A stretch of DNA of 64,000 bases, taken from contig CAVROM010000003.1 of the NCBI GenBank assembly GCA_963722815.1, positions 744,001-808,000 on the forward strand. Reading direction: 5' to 3'. Every line of letters begins with the position of its first letter. Position 1 is the stretch's first letter. A program made the position numbers and the translations under genes. This document shows positions 28,410-37,973 of the stretch, piece after piece. The notes below the pieces were generated by a model, which worked only from the letters and a program-made list of their open reading frames with translations, made no database searches and was not told where the DNA came from. The stretch is from DASQFQ01 sp963722815 (lineage in GTDB: Bacteria; Actinomycetota; Thermoleophilia; Solirubrobacterales; Solirubrobacteraceae).

Positions 28410-28880
28410 TCAGGCGTGCAGGAAGGGCGTGCAGAGCCGTCCGGTGATCGTCTCTGTGAAGGCCCCCGTCTGCAGGTTCTCGGTGCCGACGAGCTTCAGG
28501 CTCCCGGTGACCCCGCGGAACGCACCGGTCCCGGACAGGCTCGTCGACTGTGACGCGAACGCGCCGGTCGCGGTGTTGACCGAGCCGGCGACCTGCGCGG
28601 TGAGGGTGCCGATCGTGGTGGTGAAATCGATCGGGCCGGTGAAGGTGACCGAGGGCGGGGTACCGCCCGTGGGGGTGAACTCGGCGTGCGTCGTGCCCAG
28701 GAGGATGCCGTGGCTGCGGATCGTCGCGTCGGTGGTGAAGTCGAAGTTGTCCTGGCCGACGCCCGTGGCGAGGACGGGGAGGCAGATCCGTGCCTTGGTG
28801 CCCCCGGCGGCGTGTGCCGGCGCGGCGGTAACCAGCGCGATGAGCATCGTGACCGTCACATACAGGGCCTTGCGCTGCAT
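28410..28880 (-). CDS. Exported hypothetical protein, beta-barrel-like
   Basis: 156 residues. A clear Sec signal peptide (ALYVTVTMLIALVTAAPAHA) is cut before AGG. The mature part is Thr/Gly-rich with regular short strands: GTLTAQVAGSVNTATGAFAS, then GTGAFRGVTGSLKLVGT, then TGAFTETITGRLC. Two Cys (ICLPVL near the start, RLCTPF near the end) could pair. The GTGA(F/Y)..(V/L).G pattern resembles the neighbour at 27026-27412. No family assigned. Intact. Confidence 0.72.
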   Translation of the reverse strand: MQRKALYVTVTMLIALVTAAPAHAAGGTKARICLPVLATGVGQDNFDFTTDATIRSHGILLGTTHAEFTPTGGTPPSVTFTGPIDFTTTIGTLTAQVAGSVNTATGAFASQSTSLSGTGAFRGVTGSLKLVGTENLQTGAFTETITGRLCTPFLHA

Positions 28881-29156
28881 GATCAGCGACCTTTCGGTGA
28901 GGTGGATCGGACGCGAGCGAGTGTCTCAAGCGGGCGTCCGGGAACCGTTACGGAGGACGAGAGCCTCGCAGGCGATGATGCGACGCGCCGTTGAGGCGCC
29001 TCAGCCGGCGCTACGCCTCCGTCACGGCGCCTCGATGCGGCGGTGGCCGCGCGAGGTGCCGATGACCGGGGCCGTCCGCGGGCGATTGTCGGCGGCCGAA
29101 CAGTCCGTCGCCGTCGCCGTCGGGCGCGCGGTAGGCTCGGGAGTAGGAGGATTGAC

Positions 29157-29988
29157 GTGTCTCCAGCAGCCTCGATCGCGGACCATTGGGCTGACCGCGA
29201 CGTGTACGGCCTGATCGTTTCTGCGCTGGAGCGGGCGTCGAAGTCCCTGGAGTCGTTGACCGTGGAGGACTTGGCGTTGGTCGACCACTTCCACGCGCGT
29301 GGCTTTCCCGCCACCGTCGACCTCGCGGATCGGCTGCCCGTCGAGTCCGACCACCACCTACTCGACATCGGCTGCGGAATCGGTGGCCCGGCCCGCTACT
29401 TCGCGCAGCGCTTTGGGTGCAAGGTCAGCGGAGTCGACATCACCGGGCCGTTCGTCGAGGCGGCGAACAAGCTGACCGCGCTGCTCGGCATGGGTGACCA
29501 GGTCGTCATCGAGCAGGGGGTCGGTGAGCAGCTGCCATTCGGCGACGGCTCCTTCGACGGTGCCTATGCCCAGCACGTGACCATGAACGTCGCCGACCGC
29601 GAGCGCTTCTTCGGCGAGGCCTGGCGCGCGCCGAAACCGGGCGGGTTCTTCGCGCTCACCGAGCACGGGCTCGGCCCAAACGGGCAGCCCGCACCATCCC
29701 GTGCCCTGGTCCGAGGACGGGACGGGCGAGTTTCTCGTCAGACCGTCGGAGACCCAAGCGCTCCTCGCCCGCGCCGGGTTTGTGGATTTGGAGAGCGAGG
29801 ACACCGGACCGAAATACCTGGCCGCGTACCGAGCCGAGCTCGAGCTCGCCGATCGCGGGGAGCTGCCGCCGCTCGGCCTGCACGTGCTGATTGGCCCGAC
29901 CGCGCCCGAGAAGATGCGAAACTCCGCCCTGGAACATCGAGGAAGCGCGCACCAGCCTGTGCAAATGGTGTGTCGTAAACCACGCTGA
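29157..29988 (+). CDS. Class I SAM-dependent methyltransferase (one frameshift)
   Basis: About 277 residues, starting at a GTG at 29157 with GGAGG seven bases before it. Motif I is LLDIGCGIGGPARYFAQRFG, motif II VSGVDITGPFVEAANKL, and the catalytic-pocket region DGAYAQHVTMNVADR is like the small-molecule N-methyltransferases of the Methyltransf_11 group. One base near 29690 breaks the frame; after it the protein continues PWSEDGTGEFLVRPSETQAL, then AGFVDLESEDTGPKYLAAYR, and ends CRKPR with TGA at 29986-29988. Substrate unknown. Confidence 0.75.
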
Positions 29989-30240
29989 GCGGGCGGCGCG
30001 CCCGTCGCGGGCGCACCGGCGCCCTCGCCTGCCACTTGCACTCCGCGCGCCGGCTGGATGAGTGCCGCTTCGCGCCCGGAGCCGCTGACTGTGCCCGCCC
30101 TCTCCGGCCGCGCGAACCCGAGCTTTGGGCGCGACGGATGGTGCGCCTCGGTTCGGTTGCAGTGCCCCTTGGTGACGCGACGCAAGAGGGGAGCAGTCGT
30201 CGACTGCCGCCTCTGACCTGCCGCTTGTCGCCCATCACAA

Positions 30241-31034
30241 GGCGCTGGGTCTCAGGTCGGGCTAGGCACGTCGGCCGAGTCCGTAGACGAAGAACTCGCC
30301 TGACTCGACAAAGCTCGCGTCAAGGCCGTGGACACGAAGATCTCGCGCGAGCCGGTCGGGATCGAACGAGCGCTTGATAATTCGAAACGCCCGACCGTCC
30401 TCGAGTCGCCTGAGCTCGGTCGCGCTGTCGCGATCGGGCAGTTGCGAACCGTGAATGACGTTCCTGTCGGGGACCGCGCGTGCGGCATCCACGAGGAAGA
30501 AGCGGCCTCCGGGGCGGAGCGCGTCGTGCACGCTGCGCCAGAACCGGTCCGCTATGGCTCTCGGGAACGTGCGACAGCCAGAACGCAAAGAAGACGACGT
30601 CATAGTCGTGATCTGGCTGCCAGCTGAAGAGATCGTCAACCCTGAGCTCGACGTTGCTCTTGCCGGCATCCTGCAGCTTCGCCAGAGCGAGTTCGCGCAT
30701 CTCCGGCGCTGCATCGACTCCGACTAGTCGGGTCGCCGACTCCGCGAGACGGATCGTCCATTCCCCCGTGCCGTAGGCAAGCTCGAGGACGTCTCCACGA
30801 GGCGCGAACGCATCGAGCGCTGAAAACACACGATTGAGCTCACGACGCCATCTGGCATTGCGCTCCTCACCCGAGTCATGGAGCCCCTCGCGACGGAACC
30901 ACTTGTCGTACTCGCGAGCGCGAGCCCGGTAGTAGGCGAGTTGCTCGGCGAGAATCGGATCAACGTTCGTCACAGCGCCACTGGATACGCGTGAGGACCC
31001 CGGAGAACGTCGGCACCGCACACGGGGCATCGAC
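30241..31034. repeat. Segmental duplication, copy B (inverted relative to 55780-56577)
   Basis: About 790 bp repeated in opposite orientation at 55780-56577. It covers the methyltransferase gene, about 55 bp of its upstream region (GTGCCGAC.TTCTCCG.GGTCC) and about 24 bp after the stop (TAGCCCGACCTGAGACCCAGCGCC). Nucleotide identity looks above 90% by eye. Confidence 0.85.
30262..30973 (-). CDS. Class I methyltransferase, frameshifted copy of the gene at 55846
   Basis: Same protein as the intact gene at 55846-56556: LAEQLAYYRARAREYDKWFR, VLELAYGTGEWTIRLAES (SAM motif I), LVGVDAAPEMRELAL, and the end DASFVESGEFFVYGLGRRA. I count about 18 differences in some 235 aligned residues, spread along the length. 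The start is the GTG at 30973, as in the twin. One extra base near 30565 (GAGAGCCATAGCGGACC against GAGAGCGATGCCGACC in the twin) breaks the frame in the middle. If this is not a base error, the copy is dead. Confidence 0.78.
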
Positions 31035-31107
31035 CGCCACCCGAGGAGCCTCCCCGACGCGAGTGCTCCTTCGCGCGAGACGCGCCACGGGGGATCGCCC
31101 CGCGCGG

Positions 31108-31899
31108 TCAGCCTGGACGCGGTGGGTGATCGCGGCAAAAGCTCCGGAGTGCGTCGGCGAACGCTTGCGGCCGCTCGAGGTTGCTGACGTGCCCGGCTCC
31201 CGCGAGGACGACGAAGCTCGGTGCTGGGGATCGCGTCGGCGAACTGACGTGCGACGGTGAGAGGCGAGCGGGCGTCCGCGTCGCCCCAGATCAGCAGGGT
31301 CGGCACGGTGATCGCGGGCAGGAGCGCCCGCTGGTCGGTCTCGGCCATCACGGCCGTCTGCACCGCCAAGCTCTCGGGCCGGCTCGCGTCAGCCATCTCT
31401 ACCAGCAGCGCAGCGAACTCAGCAGGAGGTTCGCCGGCGAACAGTCCCGGCGGGTCAACGCGCTCGCCGGCGGCCAGGTCGGCGCGCAGACCCTCGACGC
31501 GCAGGCGCACCTCCTCGGCCGGCAGCGACCCCTTCCAGCCGGCGTAGGCGTCCGCGAGGATCAGCGTCCTCACGTGCTCGGGGAAGCGCCGGTAGAGCTC
31601 CAGAACCACGGTCCCGCCCCAGGACAGACCCGCCACGTGCGCCGGGCCAAGCGCGAGCGCGTCGGTCACCGCGGCCAGGCACTGCGCGTAGTCCGCCAGG
31701 GCGAAGCCGTCGGGCAGATCGTCCGAGCGTCCGGCGCCTGGCTCATCCCACGCGACCACCGTGAACTCGACCGCCAGCGCCGCGAGCTGCGGCCGCCACA
31801 CGCGGCCATCGTCACCGGCGCCGTGCACCAGCACCAGCGGCCGCCCGCGCCCGCGCGCTCGTACGCGATCCTGAGCCCGTTCACCCGAACGACCTCCAC
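31108..31899 (-). CDS. Alpha/beta hydrolase (enol-lactonase-like, two frameshifts)
   Basis: About 263 residues, from the ATG at 31899 (MEVVRVNGLRIAYERAGAG). The oxyanion-hole region RPLVLVHGAGDDGRVWRPQL, the nucleophile elbow HVAGLSWGGTVVLELYRRF, the acid in TLLIWGDADARSPL and the catalytic His in LAGAGHVSNLERP are in order. The frame changes near 31850 and near 31215; the corrected end is a TGA at 31108-31110. Closest in pattern to 3-oxoadipate enol-lactonase-like hydrolases, but the substrate is open. Confidence 0.75.
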
Positions 31900-32033
31900 C
31901 CCGAAAACCTAACGCGGCGCGACGGCGGCGAACACCCCACCGAAAATGCCGCTCTGCGCGATCAGCAGCCGGCGGCCGCTCCGAGACGGTCGGCCGGCCA
32001 TGTCCGCGCGTGTGGGGGTTAGAGTGGCGCGCC

Positions 32034-33449
32034 TTGTCCGCGGAGCTGATGGTCAAGGACGTCACCGAGCAGGCGGCGCTGGTCCGCCGCGGCGAGGTGT
32101 CTGCGCTCGAGCTCGTCGACGCCGCGATCGCCCGGTTGGAGGCCAAGCGTGAGCTGAACGTGCTCGTGCACGAGCAGTTCGAGGCCGCGCGAGCCGAGGC
32201 GGCTCGTCCGTTGCGCGACGGACCGCTGGCCGGGGTGCCGTTTCTGCTGAAGGACCTGGGCCAGTCTCAGGCCGGTGTACCCGAACGCATGGGCTCGCGC
32301 GCACTGCGCGATCACGTGTCCTCCGAGACGGCGTGGACCGTCGAGCGCTACCTCGCCGCGGGGCTGATCATCTGCGGGCGCACCAACACGGCGGAGTTCG
32401 GCAACCATTGCGCGACCGAGCCGACGCTCTTCGGCCGGACCCTGAGCCCCTGGAAGCCCGAGCTGTCTCCGGGCGGCTCGAGCGGCGGCTCGGCAGCCGC
32501 GGTCGCGGCTGGGCTGATCGGTGCGGCATCCGGCAGCGACGGCACCGGCTCGATCCGGATGCCGGCGGCCTGCTGCGGCCTGGTCGGGCTGAAGCCCCGC
32601 CGGGCGCGGAGCTCCTTCGCGCCGTCGGCCGGCGTCTCGCTCGACGGCCTCAGCACCACCCACGCGTTGACTCGCAGCGTGCGCGACACCGCGCTCCTGC
32701 TCGACGTGATCGCCGGCAGCGCCCCCGGCGACCCCTTCCCCGCGCCGCCGCCTGCGCGCCCATTCGTCCACGAGGCCGGCGCCGATCCCGGCCGCTTGCG
32801 CGTGCTTCGCCTCGAACGGCCGCCGTTCCCGGGCACGCCCGACCCGCGCATCCAGGCCGTGGCCGACCGCGCGGCCGAGACGCTCGAGCACCTGGGGCAT
32901 CACGTCGTGTCCGGGGCACTGGCGTGCGATCCCGAAGTCGTGCGCCGGGCGATCTCGGTTGTCCACGCGGTGGACAACGCCGCCACCTTCACCTGGTTGC
33001 TCGAGGTGCTGGGGCGCCGGCCGGAACCCGACGAGCTCGACCCGGTGACCTGGGACATGCTGAACGAGGGCCTCGAGCTGACCGCGCTCGACCACATCTC
33101 GGCGATCGACGACCTGCACGCTCAGACGCGGCGGCTCGCGAGCGTGTTCGCCTCGGCCGACATCGTCCTCTGCCCGACGCTCAACGTCCTGCCACCGCCG
33201 CCTGGGGCGCTGTCGTCCTCGCGGGGCAGCGTGGATGCGTTCTTCGACGTCGAGTTCGCGTCCACGGGCGCTACGGCGGTGGCGAACGTCACGGGGTGGC
33301 CGGCGATCTCGCTGCCGCTGGGGGAGGTGGACGGACTGCCGGTGGGCGTGCAGATGATGGCGTTGGAGGAGGCAGTGCTCCTGCGCGTGGCCGCTCAGCT
33401 CGAGGAGTCCGTGCCGTGGGCCGACCGGCATCCCGACGACTTCGCCTGA
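32034..33449 (+). CDS. Amidase-signature family hydrolase
   Basis: 471 residues from the TTG at 32034; an ATG five codons on (32049) is the alternative start. Triad: Lys73 (PFLLKDLG), cis-Ser in SPGGSSGGSAAAVAAG (about 150) and nucleophile Ser173 in GTGSIRMPA. The segment GRTNTAEFGNHCATEPTLFG and the C-terminal VTGWPAISLPLG are typical. It differs strongly from the amidase at 19.8 kb, so the two are not recent duplicates. Intact. Substrate unknown. Confidence 0.88.
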   Translation: MSAELMVKDVTEQAALVRRGEVSALELVDAAIARLEAKRELNVLVHEQFEAARAEAARPLRDGPLAGVPFLLKDLGQSQAGVPERMGSRALRDHVSSETAWTVERYLAAGLIICGRTNTAEFGNHCATEPTLFGRTLSPWKPELSPGGSSGGSAAAVAAGLIGAASGSDGTGSIRMPAACCGLVGLKPRRARSSFAPSAGVSLDGLSTTHALTRSVRDTALLLDVIAGSAPGDPFPAPPPARPFVHEAGADPGRLRVLRLERPPFPGTPDPRIQAVADRAAETLEHLGHHVVSGALACDPEVVRRAISVVHAVDNAATFTWLLEVLGRRPEPDELDPVTWDMLNEGLELTALDHISAIDDLHAQTRRLASVFASADIVLCPTLNVLPPPPGALSSSRGSVDAFFDVEFASTGATAVANVTGWPAISLPLGEVDGLPVGVQMMALEEAVLLRVAAQLEESVPWADRHPDDFA

Positions 33450-33517
33450 GCATCGGCGCCGCGACGACCGCGACGAATCTTCGAGACCACCCGATCCGTG
33501 CGGGTTAGGGTTGGGCC

Positions 33518-34213
33518 GTGACGACTCCCGACCAGCCTTCCGAAGGTCCGGCTCCAACACCCTCAGAGCGACCGCCGGCCCAGCCGCCGCCGGCAGCTGA
33601 ACTGTCCCGGGCGGTCGCCGTGTCGGATCCGTCCGGCCCGCCCTCACCGGAGTATGCGGTCGACCTCGAGATCAGCTACCCGTCCGAGCTGAACCGGTGG
33701 TTGCCGCTGATCAAGTGGCTGTTGGTCATCCCGCACTTCTTCGCCTTGTTCTTTGTCGGCATCGGCGCCTTCTTCGTGGCTGTCTACGCGTTCTTCGCCG
33801 TCTTGTTCACGGGACGCTGGCCGCGCGGCGCCTTTGACTACTTGGTTGGAACGGCCAGGTGGGTCTACCGCGTGGTGGCCTACTTCCACCTGATGACGGA
33901 TGCCTATCCGCCGTTCTCGTTGGCTGACGACCCCGGATACCCGGTTCGGCTCAGCGTCGCCTACCCAGAGCGGATCGCAAACTGGCGACCGCTGGTGCAA
34001 TGGCTGCTGGCGATCCCGTACCTGGTGATCGCCGGCGTGCTCTACTGGCTGACCGGCGTCCTGACGATCATCGCCTTCTTCACCGTGCTCTTCACGAAGC
34101 AGATTCCGCGGGGCGTCTTCGAGCTCATGGTGCCGGGCCTGCGCTGGCACGTCCGCGGCAACGCCTACGCGTATTTCATGACAGAGCGCTACCCGCCGTT
34201 GGTCTGGGGATAG
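33518..34213 (+). CDS. DUF4389 membrane protein
   Basis: 231 residues. A Pro/Ala-rich cytoplasmic N-terminus of about 45 residues precedes two similar halves, each with an amphipathic start (YPSELNRWLPLIKWLLVIPH; YPERIANWRPLVQWLLAIPY), a hydrophobic pair, and a TGRWPRG or TKQIPRG loop, then YFHLMTDAYPPF or YFMTERYPPL. This internal duplication is the DUF4389 hallmark. Function unknown. Intact. Confidence 0.9.
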   Translation: MTTPDQPSEGPAPTPSERPPAQPPPAAELSRAVAVSDPSGPPSPEYAVDLEISYPSELNRWLPLIKWLLVIPHFFALFFVGIGAFFVAVYAFFAVLFTGRWPRGAFDYLVGTARWVYRVVAYFHLMTDAYPPFSLADDPGYPVRLSVAYPERIANWRPLVQWLLAIPYLVIAGVLYWLTGVLTIIAFFTVLFTKQIPRGVFELMVPGLRWHVRGNAYAYFMTERYPPLVWG

Positions 34214-34271
34214 CGGCGGGGGGTCGTTCGAATCGGGCACACTCCCGGCTTCGCGTGAAAGGGGACGCTTC

Positions 34272-35420
34272 GTGACCGGCAGAACGATCAGGCGGATCTG
34301 CGCCCTGGCGGCGGTGACCGCGGCGACGACCGTGGGCGCCGCCGGGAGTGCGCCCGCCGCGACCAAGTGGCTGTGCGGCCCGGGCGTCGCGCACGACCCC
34401 TGCCGGCCGGGCCTGAGCACGACGTTCTACCGCGGGTGGGACGCGCGCACGGCAAGCTCCACGCCGAGGCGCGACCGCGATCGCGGCGTCGCCTGCTTCT
34501 ACGTCTATCCGACCGTCTCCAACCAGCCGGGACGGCTGGCGACCAAGCGCGTGGACCCGGAGATCCGCTCGATCGCGCTCTACCAGGCCGCGCGCTTCTC
34601 GCAGGTCTGCCGCGTGTACGCGCCCGTCTACCGGCAGGCGACGGTGCCGGCGCTCCAGGCCGGTACGACGACCCGACGCGACTACCGCACGGCCTACGGC
34701 GATGTGGAGAAGGCCTTCGACGCGTTCCTTCGCCGCATCGGCCCGCGTCGCGGCTTCGTCCTCCTCGGGCACTCGCAGGGGAGTTATCACCTGGAACGCC
34801 TCATCCGCCGGCGCATCGACAAGCACCGCGCGCTACGCCGGCGGATGGTCTCAGCGGTGCTGCTCGGGGGCAACGTCACCGTCCGCGAGAAGTCGGACCG
34901 CGGCGGCGCGTTCCGCCGCGTACCCACCTGCAGGCGCGCGACGCAGCTCGCCTGCGTGATCGCGTTCAGCACGTTCAACGAGACGCCGCCGGGCGCGGCG
35001 CTGTTCGGCCGGGGCGGGAGCCGCGTCGCGGACTTCCTCGGCCTGCCCAACGGCTCCAAGCTCGAGACCGCCTGTACGAACCCGGCCGCCCTCGGCAGCG
35101 GCCGGTCGGTCCCGTTGAGCTCGGTGGCTCCGACGCAGCCGTTCGCCCCCGGTACGTTGATCGCCGCGGGAATCTCGCTGCTCGGACTCCAATGGCCGGC
35201 TGCGTCAACGACGTTCGTGCAGAGCGACGGGGCGTTCACCGGCCGCTGCTCCCGGGCGGGCGGCGGACACGTGCTGCGGATCACCTCCGCCCCTGGAACG
35301 CCGGTTCCGAAGGCGTCGCCGACGCCGGAGTGGGGCCTGCACCTCGTCGACGTCAACATCGCCCAGGGCGACCTCGTGAAGGTCCTGCGGAGGCAGATCC
35401 GCGCCTACGCCTGCAACTAG
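34272..35420 (+). CDS. DUF3089 exported lipase-like protein
   Basis: 382 residues from a GTG at 34272. A signal peptide (ICALAAVTAATTVGAAGSAP) is followed by WLCGPGVAHDPCRPGL, CFYVYPTVSNQPG, VCRVYAPVYRQAT, the nucleophile elbow FVLLGHSQGSYHLERLI and VLLGGNVTV. This is the DUF3089 pattern of exported alpha/beta-hydrolases. Six or more cysteines in the mature part suggest disulfides outside the cell. Intact. Substrate unknown. Confidence 0.9.
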   Translation: MTGRTIRRICALAAVTAATTVGAAGSAPAATKWLCGPGVAHDPCRPGLSTTFYRGWDARTASSTPRRDRDRGVACFYVYPTVSNQPGRLATKRVDPEIRSIALYQAARFSQVCRVYAPVYRQATVPALQAGTTTRRDYRTAYGDVEKAFDAFLRRIGPRRGFVLLGHSQGSYHLERLIRRRIDKHRALRRRMVSAVLLGGNVTVREKSDRGGAFRRVPTCRRATQLACVIAFSTFNETPPGAALFGRGGSRVADFLGLPNGSKLETACTNPAALGSGRSVPLSSVAPTQPFAPGTLIAAGISLLGLQWPAASTTFVQSDGAFTGRCSRAGGGHVLRITSAPGTPVPKASPTPEWGLHLVDVNIAQGDLVKVLRRQIRAYACN

Positions 35421-35421
35421 G

Positions 35422-36414
35422 TCAGCGCACGCCGAGGAGGCGCTGCGCGTTGCCCGCGTACACCGCGGCCAACTCCGCCGCTGACAGCCCGGCGGTGTCG
35501 AGGTCGGCGATGGTGGCGTCGATGGCGTCGGGCGGTCCCAGCGGCGTGTCGGTGCCGAACAGCACGTGCTTCGGGCCGAAGAACTCGAGGACGCAGCGCA
35601 CCGCGTGCGGCGCGCCGAAGAGCGCTGTGTCCGCGTAGAAGCGGTGGAAGTAGTCCAGCGGCGGCAGCGGAAGGCTCCCCTCCACCTGCCGGTAACCCGG
35701 GCCCATGCCGAGCCGCGCCGAGAAGTGCGGCACCATGCCGCCGCCGTGGTGGGCGATCACACGCAGCCGCGGATGGCGGTCCATCTGACCGGAGTAGACG
35801 AGCCGTGAGAGGGCGGCCGCCGTCTCGTACGGCCAGCCGAGCGACCACCAGATCCCGAAGTCGGACTCGCGCTCCGTCGGGTAGTCGGGCCAGGCGGCGT
35901 CGCGGGCCGGGTGCAGCCAGATCATCCAGTCGAGCTCCTCGATCCGCGTGAGGATCGGGTCGAAGCGGGGATTATCCAGTGGCACGCCGCGGACGTTGCT
36001 GAAGAACTGGACGCCGAGCGCGCCCAGCTCGCCGGCCGCGTAGTCGATCTCGCCGAGCGACGCCTCGACGTCACCCAGCGGCAGGGCGGCCGCGAATCCC
36101 GCGAACCGGTCGGGGAAGCGCCGCACCAGGTCGGCCATCTCCTCGTTGGCGCGCCGCGCCAGCTCGGCGGCGGCCTGCGGCGGGTCGACCTCCTCCAGAG
36201 GAGGCACGGCCAGCACGAGGATCTGCGCGTAGTCGCCGTGCCGGTCCATGACGCGGAAGCGGGCGTCGAGGTCGCTGATGACCGGGTCGAAGCCGAAGAC
36301 GCCCTGCTGGTAGTAGCGCAGCCGGTCCGGCCTCATCGTCGCGGCGAGCCGGCGCTCCAGGTGCTGCAGATAGCCGGGCGGCAGGATGTGGGCGAAGGCG
36401 TCGATTTTCCGCAT
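35422..36414 (-). CDS. Amidohydrolase 2 family (ACMSD-like) metal hydrolase/decarboxylase
   Basis: TIM-barrel protein of 330 residues. It opens KIDAFAHILPPGY where most relatives have HxH; the first His is Phe here, as in some members that start IDIFxHILPP. Other ligands are present: MIWLHPARD, VIAHHGGGMVPHFSARLG and VLFGTDTPLGPPD. The family includes ACMSD and resorcylate decarboxylases, so either decarboxylation or C-N/C-O hydrolysis is possible. It converges on the DUF3089 gene, one base between stops. Intact. Confidence 0.85.
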   Translation of the reverse strand: MRKIDAFAHILPPGYLQHLERRLAATMRPDRLRYYQQGVFGFDPVISDLDARFRVMDRHGDYAQILVLAVPPLEEVDPPQAAAELARRANEEMADLVRRFPDRFAGFAAALPLGDVEASLGEIDYAAGELGALGVQFFSNVRGVPLDNPRFDPILTRIEELDWMIWLHPARDAAWPDYPTERESDFGIWWSLGWPYETAAALSRLVYSGQMDRHPRLRVIAHHGGGMVPHFSARLGMGPGYRQVEGSLPLPPLDYFHRFYADTALFGAPHAVRCVLEFFGPKHVLFGTDTPLGPPDAIDATIADLDTAGLSAAELAAVYAGNAQRLLGVR

Positions 36415-36489
36415 CGGCCCATTCTGGCCACCGTGCAGCCGGCGTCACCGTGCCGCGCGCTGACGTTCGTCGTGGAGAGCGGAGCGCGC

Positions 36490-36924
36490 CTACGCCGGTC
36501 CGGCGTATGCGACCGCGCGAACGGCCACGCCTCGGCGAGCCAGCGCGAGACGAGCTTCCGGAGCGCGCTGTCACGCTCGGCGCGTTGCGCGCACCCACGA
36601 GAGGACGTCGCGTCCTCCTCGCCCGTGGGGTAGATGTAGACGCAGCCGATCACGCGGCGGCCGATGGGTCGAGGACCGTGTAGGTGAAGCCGGACCGCGC
36701 CGCGAAGTCGCGAGCGTGGCGCTCGAGGTCCGCGCGGTTCTCCTCCAGCGTCATCGCGGCGCGGCCAGCGACCGTCGGGAAGCCCGGCGTCGCCCGGATG
36801 TGCTCGATCGAGGACACCACGCGGCGTAGTCGTCCTCGTTGTGCTGGGGACCGAGGGGCTCGAGCAGGAAGCCGTCAGCGGCGAGGCTGAGTGGCGGCTG
36901 GAAGTCGTCGGGGACGAACGGCAT
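36490..36924 (-). CDS. GNAT-family N-acetyltransferase (frameshifted)
   Basis: About 145 residues, from the ATG at 36924 (MPFVPDDFQPPLSLAADGFL, then LEPLGPQHNEDDYAAW). After frame changes near 36820, 36750 and 36580 come GFPDGRWP, VIGCVYIYPTGEEDAT (the central beta-strand pair) and LRKLVSRWLAEAWPF, with a TAG at 36490-36492. This is a small acetyltransferase pattern found in actinobacteria. Substrate unknown. The response-regulator gene lies 36 bp upstream on the same strand. Confidence 0.65.
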
Positions 36925-36960
36925 CCGAGCATCGTGTCATCGGACGTGCGAGGTCGCGCG

Positions 36961-37377
36961 TCAGCCCGCTGCGCGCGCGATCGCCCACTCCCCACGACCC
37001 GCTCCCTCGACGGCGCGACCCAGCGCCTCGACGCTCGCGTCGTCGGGAACGACGGCGACGGCGCCCGCCCGCAGCGCTTGGATGCCGAGCGCGTCCTCGC
37101 CGGCGCCGGTCAGCACGACCACGCGCAGGTCAGGATCCGCGTCGAGCATCTCACGCGTCGCGAGGATCCCGTCGAGCCCCGGCATCACGGCGTCCAGGAC
37201 CACGAGATCAGGCTGGTGGACCAGGGTGGACCGGACCGCCTCGCGCCCGTCCTTCGCCTCCGCGACCACGGTCATCCCGCGGGCCCGGAGCGCGAGCCTG
37301 ATCACGCGCCGCGCGAGCGCGTCGTCATCCGCGATGACCACTCGCAACGGCGTATCGGCTGACGTCCGTGATCCCAT
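36961..37377 (-). CDS. Single-domain response regulator (receiver only)
   Basis: 138 residues from the ATG at 37377. A receiver domain with VVIADDDALARRVIRLAL, phosphoacceptor Asp in LVVLDAVMPGLDG and Thr in VVLTGAGE. The conserved Lys before the last helix is missing: the usual (F/Y)LxKD reads AVVPDDAS. That residue normally couples phosphorylation to the conformational change, so signalling may be atypical. No output domain follows, and no kinase is adjacent. Confidence 0.85.
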   Translation of the reverse strand: MGSRTSADTPLRVVIADDDALARRVIRLALRARGMTVVAEAKDGREAVRSTLVHQPDLVVLDAVMPGLDGILATREMLDADPDLRVVVLTGAGEDALGIQALRAGAVAVVPDDASVEALGRAVEGAGRGEWAIARAAG

Positions 37378-37541
37378 CTCTTGTCCCAATCCCTTGGCGA
37401 CGCGAACAGCGCCGACGGCACCGTTCTCTCGATACTCCACGCTAGCGGTAATTGGACGTGGACCCAAGCTCATTGGGATCGGATTTGGCACGACCGCGCT
37501 CATCCTTCTGCACACGCGCTCCGATTGGGTAGACGCTAGAC

Positions 37542-37859
37542 GTGCTGTGGGTTGCCGTCGGAATCTTCTGGGTCGTGTTCCTCGTTGGGTTCTATCTCGT
37601 GTGCAAACCACGGTTCGAAGCCATCGAGCGGGAGCGCGACGCCGTCGGAAGCCGCGAGATCCCGCGGCCGGCGAAGGTCCTGATCGCCGGCCTCATCTGT
37701 GTGACCGCGGTCGTGCCGATCGCGGTCACGATCGCGGTCGGACTCGACGCCGCCGGTGTGCTCGCCGGCAGCGTCGTCCTCGCCGCGAGCATGAGCGCGA
37801 TCATGGCGGTCAGCCTCCGGGCGGCGCGAATCGCTCAGGCTCGCCGGCCTCCCGACTGA
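37542..37859 (+). CDS. Small membrane protein
   Basis: 105 residues from a GTG at 37542. Three hydrophobic segments: LWVAVGIFWVVFLVGFYLVC, KVLIAGLICVTAVVPIAVT and AGVLAGSVVLAASMSAIMAV. A short basic loop (KPRFEAIERERDAVGSRE) separates the first two. No family recognised. It diverges from the receiver gene across a 164-bp gap. Confidence 0.6.
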   Translation: MLWVAVGIFWVVFLVGFYLVCKPRFEAIERERDAVGSREIPRPAKVLIAGLICVTAVVPIAVTIAVGLDAAGVLAGSVVLAASMSAIMAVSLRAARIAQARRPPD

Positions 37860-37973
37860 GCGCCGCTTCCGCGACGAATCGGGTCGCGTCCGCCGGTGTC
37901 GAGAATGCGGCGGTGGTTCCGCTCCAGGGAGAGAGTGGCCACGTCAGGCCAGGCGACCAAGGAGCAGAACAGC

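Noticed and set aside
29991..30040. GC-rich inverted repeats after the methyltransferase at 29988 as a terminator.
   Set aside because: The stems are short (about 5 bp) and nothing else supports a terminator.
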